Below are positions 59,066 through 64,000 of a DNA stretch of 64,000 nucleotides, piece after piece. Within the stretch, counting starts at the first letter, position 1. Every line of letters starts with the position of its first letter. The stretch is from assembly GCF_023073415.1 (NCBI RefSeq), contig NZ_JADPJL010000068.1, positions 124,001 to 188,000 of the forward strand, in the 5' to 3' direction. The DNA comes from Bradyrhizobium sp. 190 (GTDB lineage Bacteria; Pseudomonadota; Alphaproteobacteria; Rhizobiales; Xanthobacteraceae). Both the position numbers and the translations under genes were made by a program. The notes below the pieces were generated by a model. The model saw nothing but the letters and a program-made list of their open reading frames with translations, was not told the origin of the DNA and did no database searches.

Positions 59066-60562
59066 GTGGCTGATTTGACGCATCGTGCAGAACGGCGCGG
59101 AGGAAACACGGGCTGCCGCCTATTGGCTGCGCCGGCGCTGCTGTGCGCCGCGCTTACGGTTGCTTCCTGTGGAAATCTCGGAAAACTCGAGACCCCCGCG
59201 CCGACGGTGGCCGCGCCGAAGCCGAGCCGCACTGTCGCGCAGACGCCGGCGAGCGAGCGCGAACATGAGCGCATTCTCGCCTCCTATGGCGGCGCCTATG
59301 ACGATCCGAAGCTCGCGACCCTGATCGGCAAGACCGTCGACCGGCTGGTCGCGGCCTCCGACCGTCCGGAGCAGCCCTACCGGGTGACCATCCTCAATTC
59401 CGGCGCGGTCAACGCCTTCGCGCTGCCGACCGGCCAGCTCTATGTGACGCGCGGCCTGGTGGCGCTCGCCAGCGACACCTCGGAACTTTCCTCGGTGCTG
59501 AGCCACGAGATGGCGCATGTCATCGCAAAACACGCCTCGATCCGGGAAGACCAGGCACGGCAGGCCGCGGTGGTTACCCGTGTCGTCACCGACATGAGCA
59601 ACGACCCCGACCTGACGGCGCTGGCGCTGGCGAAAACGAAACTGACGATGGCGAGTTTCTCGCGCGCACAGGAATTCGAAGCCGACGGCATCGGCGTCGG
59701 CATTGCGGCCCGTGCCCGTTTCGATCCCTATGGCGCGGCGCGCTTCCTTGCCGCGATGGAGCGCAATGCGGCGATGAAGGCCGGCAAGACCTCGCTCGAT
59801 CCCCGCGCGCAGGATTTCCTGTCTTCGCATCCGGCGACCCCCGAACGCGTGCAGAACGCGCAGGCCAGCGCCCGGCAATACACCTCGCCGCAGAGCGCCG
59901 AGCGCGACCGCGAGACCTATCTCGCCGCGATCGACAACATCGTCTATGGCGAAGACCCCAGCGAAGGTTTTGTGCGTGGCCGGCGCTTCCTGCATCCGAA
60001 ACTCGGCTTCACCTTTGCAGCCCCCGATACGTTCACGCTGGATAACACCGCGCAGGCCGTGATCGGCGTGCGCGAGGGCGGCACGCAGGCGATGCGCTTC
60101 GACGTGGTGCGCGTGCCGGCTGAACAGTCGCTCGCCGACTACCTCAATTCCGGCTGGATGGAAGGCGTCGACAAGGGCTCCAGCGAAGACATGATGATCA
60201 ACGGTTTCCCGGTGGCTTCGGCTTCCGCGAACGGCGATCAGTGGCAATTCAAGGTCTATGCGCTGCGCTACGGCAGCGACGTCTACCGTTTCATCTTCGC
60301 CGCCAAGCAGCGTAACACCGAGAGCGAGCGCAATGCGCGCGAGACCGTCAACTCGTTCCGCCGCCTGACGCTGGAAGAAATCCAGGCCGCGCGCCCGCTG
60401 CGCATCAAGGTCATCACCGTGCAACCCGGCGATACCGTGGAATCCCTCGCCCACCGCATGACCGGCGTCGACCGCCCCGCCGAGCGCTTCCGCATCCTCA
60501 ATGGCCTCGACCAGCACGCGCAGGTCAAGCCAAGGGATCGCGTGAAGATCGTGGTGGATTGA
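59066..60562 (+). CDS. M48 family metalloprotease lipoprotein with LysM-like C-terminus
   Basis: This is a zinc metalloprotease of about 498 residues. An N-terminal signal ends in LTVASC, a lipobox, so it is probably an outer-membrane-facing lipoprotein (BepA/LoiP-like). The zinc site is HEMAHVIAKH, and the downstream third ligand is in EFEADGIGVG. The C-terminal part KVITVQPGDTVESLAHRMTG resembles a LysM domain. No ATG is near; GTG 59066 is favoured with TAGGTCC upstream, and TTG 59009 is an alternative. A role in envelope quality control is inferred. Confidence 0.9.
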   Translation: MADLTHRAERRGGNTGCRLLAAPALLCAALTVASCGNLGKLETPAPTVAAPKPSRTVAQTPASEREHERILASYGGAYDDPKLATLIGKTVDRLVAASDRPEQPYRVTILNSGAVNAFALPTGQLYVTRGLVALASDTSELSSVLSHEMAHVIAKHASIREDQARQAAVVTRVVTDMSNDPDLTALALAKTKLTMASFSRAQEFEADGIGVGIAARARFDPYGAARFLAAMERNAAMKAGKTSLDPRAQDFLSSHPATPERVQNAQASARQYTSPQSAERDRETYLAAIDNIVYGEDPSEGFVRGRRFLHPKLGFTFAAPDTFTLDNTAQAVIGVREGGTQAMRFDVVRVPAEQSLADYLNSGWMEGVDKGSSEDMMINGFPVASASANGDQWQFKVYALRYGSDVYRFIFAAKQRNTESERNARETVNSFRRLTLEEIQAARPLRIKVITVQPGDTVESLAHRMTGVDRPAERFRILNGLDQHAQVKPRDRVKIVVD

Positions 60563-60590
60563 GGCTAGGTAAGATCATCAAGCGACTCTT

Positions 60591-60735
60591 CTTCCCTTCT
60601 CCCTTTGTGGGAGAAGGTGGATCGCTGGCGCGAAGCGGCAGCGAGACGGATGAGGGGTCTGTCTCCGCGGAGAGAACCCCTCATCCGCCTTCGCTAGCGC
60701 GAAGGCACCTTCTCCCACAAGGGGAGAAGGGAAGC
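60591..60735. repeat. Palindromic repeat, family D
   Basis: CTTCCCTTCTCCCTTTGTGG with GAAGGTGG and the opposing CACCTTCTCCCACAAGGGGA with GAAGGGAAG are long inverted arms; GATGAGGGGT and ACCCCTCATC pair further in. It lies between convergent genes and may terminate both. Confidence 0.86.
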
Positions 60736-60754
60736 GACATCAAGCTCGCTTCAT

Positions 60755-61153
60755 CTACTCGCTGGTTACGCGCGCACGCCACCGCGACTCGAAACTATCG
60801 TCGTCGAGCATCCGTGCCTGTGCATCCATGGGGCCGCTACGTTTCTCCGCGACGACGCTAACGGGCGCCGCCTCGACCTTGACCTTGGCTTGCGCGGATA
60901 CCGCGTCGACCTTGGCTTTCGCTTGCGCGGGCGCCGCTGCGGGCCACCTCAGCAAAGATTTCGAGATCACGGCCTTGCCGGCGTACCAGCATTTTCGCCC
61001 GTCGATCAGGCGCCAGGACCAATGCCCTTGCGTCTTTGATGGCGAAGCAACGCATTGCTTGATCTGCGCTTTGGCCTGCGCGGTCAGCACGCCAATCGGT
61101 ACGAGCGCAGCAATGCAAACGGCGAAAAAGATAAGCCGAATTTGCATCTTCAT
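60755..61153 (-). CDS. Small secreted protein, tandem paralogue 1
   Basis: This 132-residue exported protein has the signal MKMQIRLIFFAVCIAALVPI (cleaved near LTAQA). The core is SWRLIDGRKCWYAGK, with two cysteines, followed by a K/A/V repeat stretch (AQAKAKV) and a C-terminal FESRWRARV. The same layout is found in the next gene upstream. ATG 61153 follows GGGGGAGTGACC. Function unknown; the core is conserved among small bradyrhizobial secreted proteins, by my recollection. Confidence 0.78.
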   Translation of the reverse strand: MKMQIRLIFFAVCIAALVPIGVLTAQAKAQIKQCVASPSKTQGHWSWRLIDGRKCWYAGKAVISKSLLRWPAAAPAQAKAKVDAVSAQAKVKVEAAPVSVVAEKRSGPMDAQARMLDDDSFESRWRARVTSE

Positions 61154-61349
61154 CGGTCACTCCCCCTGCGGTTAGTTGAGCGCGGGAGTAACTTCGCTTT
61201 CTATTCTGGTCATAAGAGGTCGAAAATCTGGCTGGCTTCCACGTCAGCGCCCTCAAAACGCCATCTCCGGTGGCCCCATCAAAGGGCGCGGACACTGCCC
61301 GCCGGACGCACGCATTCGCCACTTACTTCCTGCGGCTTCGTGACCAAGC

Positions 61350-61742
61350 CTAGTCGGCGATCGCCCGCGCGCGCCACCGCGCTTCGAAACTGTTGGCGTA
61401 CTCAAGCAGCCGCGCTTGCGCATCGAGTGGATCGCTGCGCTTCTCCGTGGCGACGGTTACCGGGGCGACGGTTACCGGCACTGGCGCTGTATCGGCTTTC
61501 GCTTGCACTGTCGCTTTCGCTTGCACCGTCGCCTTCGCGGGCCACTGCAACAGTGATTTCGAGATCATGGTCTTGCCGGCGTACCAGCATTTTCGTCCAT
61601 CGATCAGGCGCCAGGACCAATACGCTTGCGCACTCGAAGGCCGAGCGACACTGCATTCCACGGCCTTCGCATTTGCCACGCCGGTTGGCATGAGGGCAGC
61701 GATACAAGCGGCGAAAAAGACCAGCAGAATTTGCGTCTTCAT
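61350..61742 (-). CDS. Small secreted protein, tandem paralogue 2
   Basis: This 130-residue exported protein has the signal MKTQILLVFFAACIAALMPT (cleaved near VANAKA). It shares the core WSWRLIDGRKCWYAGK and the flanks ISKSLLQWPA, with its own KATVQAK repeats, PVTVAPVTVATEKRSDPLDA, and FEARWRARA. It is clearly a paralogue of the gene at 60755. ATG 61742 follows CAGGGGG; the TTG seven codons earlier is not needed. The upstream segment CCCCCTGCGGTT is shared with paralogue 1. Function unknown. Confidence 0.78.
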   Translation of the reverse strand: MKTQILLVFFAACIAALMPTGVANAKAVECSVARPSSAQAYWSWRLIDGRKCWYAGKTMISKSLLQWPAKATVQAKATVQAKADTAPVPVTVAPVTVATEKRSDPLDAQARLLEYANSFEARWRARAIAD

Positions 61743-61931
61743 CAAACACCCCCTGCGGTTCAATTAAATGTGGACAGAAGCCTCACTCTCAAATTTGGCC
61801 ACAAATGGCCGAAAATTTGGCCACATTCCGGGCGAACGGCGGCGTGACGAGTTGAGGTGATTCGGCAACTATCTATCATTGCGAGTGCAGGCGGATTGTT
61901 CGCCGTCCGACTGCGTCAAGCGACACCGAGA

Positions 61932-62066
61932 TCAGGAACAGATCCAGATGATCGCGACCGCAATCGGCAAGCCCAGACCAAATGCGCTGAGCGTAGCCAG
62001 GGCGAACTCGGAGAGCAGATTTGCTTGGGGCAGATTTGCTTGGGGTCGCACATCAGGTAACGACAT
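61932..62066 (-). CDS. 44-residue membrane peptide
   Basis: The peptide begins MSLPDVRPQANLPQANLLSE and ends in a hydrophobic helix (FALATLSAFGLGLPIAVAII, then WICS). A strong ribosome site, AAGGAG, lies seven bases before the ATG. The N-terminal part contains a 15-base tandem repeat (CAAGCAAATCTGCCC/CAAGCAAATCTGCTC) giving QANLPQANLL. It is isolated between the secreted paralogues and the CarD terminator. I do not recognise a family, but the ribosome site and single membrane span support a real small gene. Confidence 0.6.
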   Translation of the reverse strand: MSLPDVRPQANLPQANLLSEFALATLSAFGLGLPIAVAIIWICS

Positions 62067-62270
62067 GGCGTTACTCCTTGGAGCCCCCGCAAGCCCCCGG
62101 ATGAACGATGAATACCCGCCTTTTGGCGGCTCTTTGTAAGGCCAGATGCTGAGCGGTTATGGTTAACATGGGGTTAACCCGCTGGCGCTCATGTTGCCGC
62201 AATGAGTTCGACCGTCTGGTGCAGAGAGAAGGGCAGCGGCGCGAGGACAGGAAACTAGCGCAACCCAAAC

Positions 62271-62300
62271 AAAAAGCCCGGTCTCGCGACCGGGCTTTTA
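62271..62300 (-). terminator. Intrinsic terminator after carD
   Basis: AAAAAGCCCGGTC-TCGC-GACCGGGCTTTTA is a near-perfect stem with A/T tracts at both ends. On the reverse strand it ends in TTTTTG, 21 bases after the CarD stop. It can act in both directions. Confidence 0.93.
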
Positions 62301-62320
62301 TCTCAATCCGTCGAACCCTT

Positions 62321-63265
62321 TCAGGCGGCCTCATCCGCCACGGCAGCGTCGTCGCCGTCGGCTTCGACATCGGCCTCGTCGGCTTCGCCGTCAGCTTCGG
62401 TCGTCTCAGCCTTGGCGCCGCGGCGCGGGCTCTTGGCGAGCTGGCTTTCGATTTCCTTGACCGCTTCGGTCTCCGTCGAATGCTGCACGACGGCGATTTC
62501 GCGCGACAGCCGATCAAGCGCGGCTTCATAAAGCTGGCGCTCGCTGTAGGACTGCTCGGGCTGCGATTCCGAACGGTAGAGGTCGCGGACCACTTCGGCG
62601 ATCGCGACGATGTCGCCCGAATTGATCTTGGCTTCGTATTCCTGCGCCCGGCGCGACCACATGGTCCGCTTGACGCGCGCACGGCCCTTAAGCGTCTCCA
62701 GCGCCCTCTTGACCAGCGCCGGCTCGGACAGCTTGCGCATGCCGACATTGGCGACCTTGGCGGTCGGCACGCGGAGCGTCATCTTGTCCTTCATGAAATT
62801 GATCACGAACAGCTCGAGCTTGGCGCCCGCGATCTCCTGCTCCTCGATGGCCAGGATCTGGCCGACGCCGTGGGCGGGATAGACCACGAATTCATTGGCC
62901 TTGAAGCCCTGACGCTGGGTCACGACCTTCTTCGGCTCCTCGACGCGCGGCGCGGCGACGACCGGCTTGGCGGGAGCCTTCGGCGCAGCAACGGCGGCTT
63001 TCGGGGGCGCAGCCTTCACAGGGGTCTTCACGGGAGCCTTGGCAGCAACTTTCGACGCAGTGGTCTTCGAACCCGTCGCTTTCGCGGCAGTCTTGGCAGT
63101 CTTTTCTGGCATTGCGCTTCTTTTGTTCTTTGAGGACTTTGTGGCCGCAACCTTCCTGGCAGCCTTTACGGTCGCCTTGGCACGGCCTTTGGTTGCGCTG
63201 CGGCTGGCCGGAGCGGCTTTTTTCGTGGTCTTGGAAGCACTCTTTTTACGCGTTTTCTGTGACAC
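62321..63265 (-). CDS. carD: CarD family transcriptional regulator with Lys/Ala-rich N-terminal tail
   Basis: The C-terminal half is CarD-like: RQGFKANEFVVYPAHGVGQI starts the RNA-polymerase-interacting (Tudor-like) domain, followed by NFMKDKMTLRVPTAKVANVG and the helical DNA-binding part (KINSGDIVAIAEVVRDLYRS). A Lys/Ala/Pro-rich, histone-H1-like tail precedes it. From the ATG at 63112 the protein has 263 residues. The same composition continues upstream to a GTG at 63265, giving 314, so the longer form is listed. The acidic C-terminus (EADEADVEADGDD) is notable. CarD proteins stabilise open promoter complexes at many genes. Confidence 0.88.
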   Translation of the reverse strand: MSQKTRKKSASKTTKKAAPASRSATKGRAKATVKAARKVAATKSSKNKRSAMPEKTAKTAAKATGSKTTASKVAAKAPVKTPVKAAPPKAAVAAPKAPAKPVVAAPRVEEPKKVVTQRQGFKANEFVVYPAHGVGQILAIEEQEIAGAKLELFVINFMKDKMTLRVPTAKVANVGMRKLSEPALVKRALETLKGRARVKRTMWSRRAQEYEAKINSGDIVAIAEVVRDLYRSESQPEQSYSERQLYEAALDRLSREIAVVQHSTETEAVKEIESQLAKSPRRGAKAETTEADGEADEADVEADGDDAAVADEAA

Positions 63266-63490
63266 AGCCTGCGCGCGGAACTGCCACGCCCCTGTTCGAT
63301 GTTTTACGGGAACCCACCGGGGCCACAAAGCTACGCATGGCCAGGATCGGCTTGTAATGTGCCCAATATAGCACATTTTCCGCAAAAATCAATGATTTAC
63401 GCCGAGTTCCGGTCCTTTACGGGGCCGGTTCCGCCATAAGTCCGCTAACAGGGTTAAATCCGCAACGCTGGTTCGGTTCAGATTGGGGCC

Positions 63491-63511
63491 GAAAACAGGC
63501 TCAAGGAGCCC
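63491..63511 (-). terminator. Short terminator-like hairpin after fdxA
   Basis: On the reverse strand GGCTC-CTT-GAGCC is followed by TGTTTTC, 17 bases after the FdxA stop. The stem is only five pairs (six with a flanking G), so it may be weak. The region from here to 63385 has no other feature. Confidence 0.45.
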
Positions 63512-63527
63512 TTAACTTATCCACAGC

Positions 63528-63866
63528 CTAGTCACCGGAGCCGGGCTCCTTGGAAAAATATTTCTCGAACTTGCCTTCCACACCCTCGAATTCTTTCGCG
63601 TCGGGCGGCATGTCCTTCTTCTGAGTGATGTTGGGCCAGCTCTTGGCGTACTCGGTGTTGACCTCGAGCCACTTCTCCAGGCCGGGCTCGGTGTCCGGCT
63701 TGATGGCGTCGGCGGGACATTCGGGTTCGCAGACGCCGCAGTCGATGCATTCGTCGGGATGGATGACCAGCATGTTCTCGCCCTCGTAGAAGCAGTCGAC
63801 GGGGCAGACTTCAACGCAGTCGGTATATTTGCATTTGATGCAGGCTTCAGTGACGACGTAAGTCAT
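63528..63866 (-). CDS. fdxA: Ferredoxin FdxA (3Fe-4S and 4Fe-4S)
   Basis: This 112-residue seven-iron ferredoxin has the N-terminal cysteines Cys9, Cys17 and Cys21 in EACIKCKYTDCVEVCPVDC, and Cys40, Cys43, Cys46 and Cys50 in ECIDCGVCEPEC. This matches the FdxA pattern, in which Cys9, 17 and 50 bind the 3Fe-4S cluster and Cys21, 40, 43 and 46 the 4Fe-4S cluster. The length agrees with the family. The frame open to 63941 is not used, since MTYVVTEACI at 63866 is the family start. It lies upstream of carD in the same direction. Confidence 0.97.
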   Translation of the reverse strand: MTYVVTEACIKCKYTDCVEVCPVDCFYEGENMLVIHPDECIDCGVCEPECPADAIKPDTEPGLEKWLEVNTEYAKSWPNITQKKDMPPDAKEFEGVEGKFEKYFSKEPGSGD

Positions 63867-64000
63867 CCAGGGCTCCGAACAAGGCTCCGAGACGGATCTG
63901 TTTTCCGGGGTTTGCGTAGCGCATGCGGTGCGCTGCCGCAAGGGAAGCGGCGGGCCTCTGGCCGCCGATTTTCAGGCGTTCCCGCGAGCCCATTGCAGAT
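63867..64000. other. Window edge, upstream region of fdxA
   Basis: The last 134 bases contain no gene I can support. On the reverse strand, one frame stays open through the region and ends with TGA overlapping the FdxA start, but its translation lacks recognisable features. An S4-domain RNA-binding protein often precedes fdxA in this group, and its end could lie here. Confidence 0.3.

Overview
This window has the features of an alphaproteobacterial chromosome, most likely Bradyrhizobium or a close relative in the Nitrobacteraceae. The evidence is a high G+C content with strong G/C preference at third codon positions, a ferredoxin (FdxA) next to a CarD-type regulator, many acyl-CoA and aromatic-acid genes, Bug and NitT/TauT type binding proteins, and many palindromic intergenic repeats of several families. 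I see no phage, insertion sequence, CRISPR array or conjugation gene. The genus is an inference from gene content.

Layout. 1-5200: a patatin-like phospholipase cut by the window edge, a ferredoxin-NADP reductase, an unusual pair made of a cyanophycin-synthetase-type ATP-grasp protein and a separate FolC/Mur-type ligase, and a medium-chain reductase. 5290-9660: a two-gene RND efflux pump. 9860-11400: a three-repeat cysteine-rich secreted protein, a small membrane protein and a probable remnant of a small secreted protein. 11600-18040: a gentisate regulon. A CoA ligase and a salicylyl-CoA-5-hydroxylase-like enzyme form one operon. 3-Hydroxybenzoate 6-hydroxylase, a MarR regulator and a zeta-class maleylpyruvate isomerase form another, and gentisate 1,2-dioxygenase is transcribed divergently from it. 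The same AGTATACT-centred operator occurs in both control regions. 18145-23440: a NitT/TauT ABC transporter, an FAD oxidoreductase and a divergent LysR regulator. 23467-30405: aspartate dehydrogenase, a ParE-type toxin-antitoxin pair, enoyl-CoA hydratase, two dehydrogenases, biotin synthase, an Asp/Glu racemase and a hydrolase.

30640-41690: a RoxA-like di-haem cytochrome, a Baeyer-Villiger monooxygenase, an HSL-type esterase, a MATE exporter overlapping a Tat-type epoxide hydrolase with a divergent TetR regulator and two operator palindromes, a tRNA-Arg(CCU), and a Bug/cupin/RraA operon. 42085-46470: an AraC regulator, small secreted proteins, a ketopantoate reductase, a YidB-like protein and a GlsB/YeaQ-like protein. 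46600-53850: an SDR, an operon with two acyl-CoA dehydrogenase subunits and an enoyl-CoA hydratase, and a VOC/hydratase/LivK-like cluster. 54000-64000: a large SAM-cyclase-AAA-TPR regulator, a VOC protein, a thermonuclease, an M48 lipoprotein protease, two tandem paralogous secreted proteins, a 44-residue membrane peptide, CarD and FdxA.

The least understood element is the split ATP-grasp plus FolC-like ligase pair at 1780-4094. The most coherent circuit is the gentisate regulon. Intergenic palindromes are a recurring theme, and in two places they supply a gene's stop codon, once together with new C-terminal residues. Start codons were chosen from Shine-Dalgarno sequences and family N-termini, so many lie inside longer open frames.
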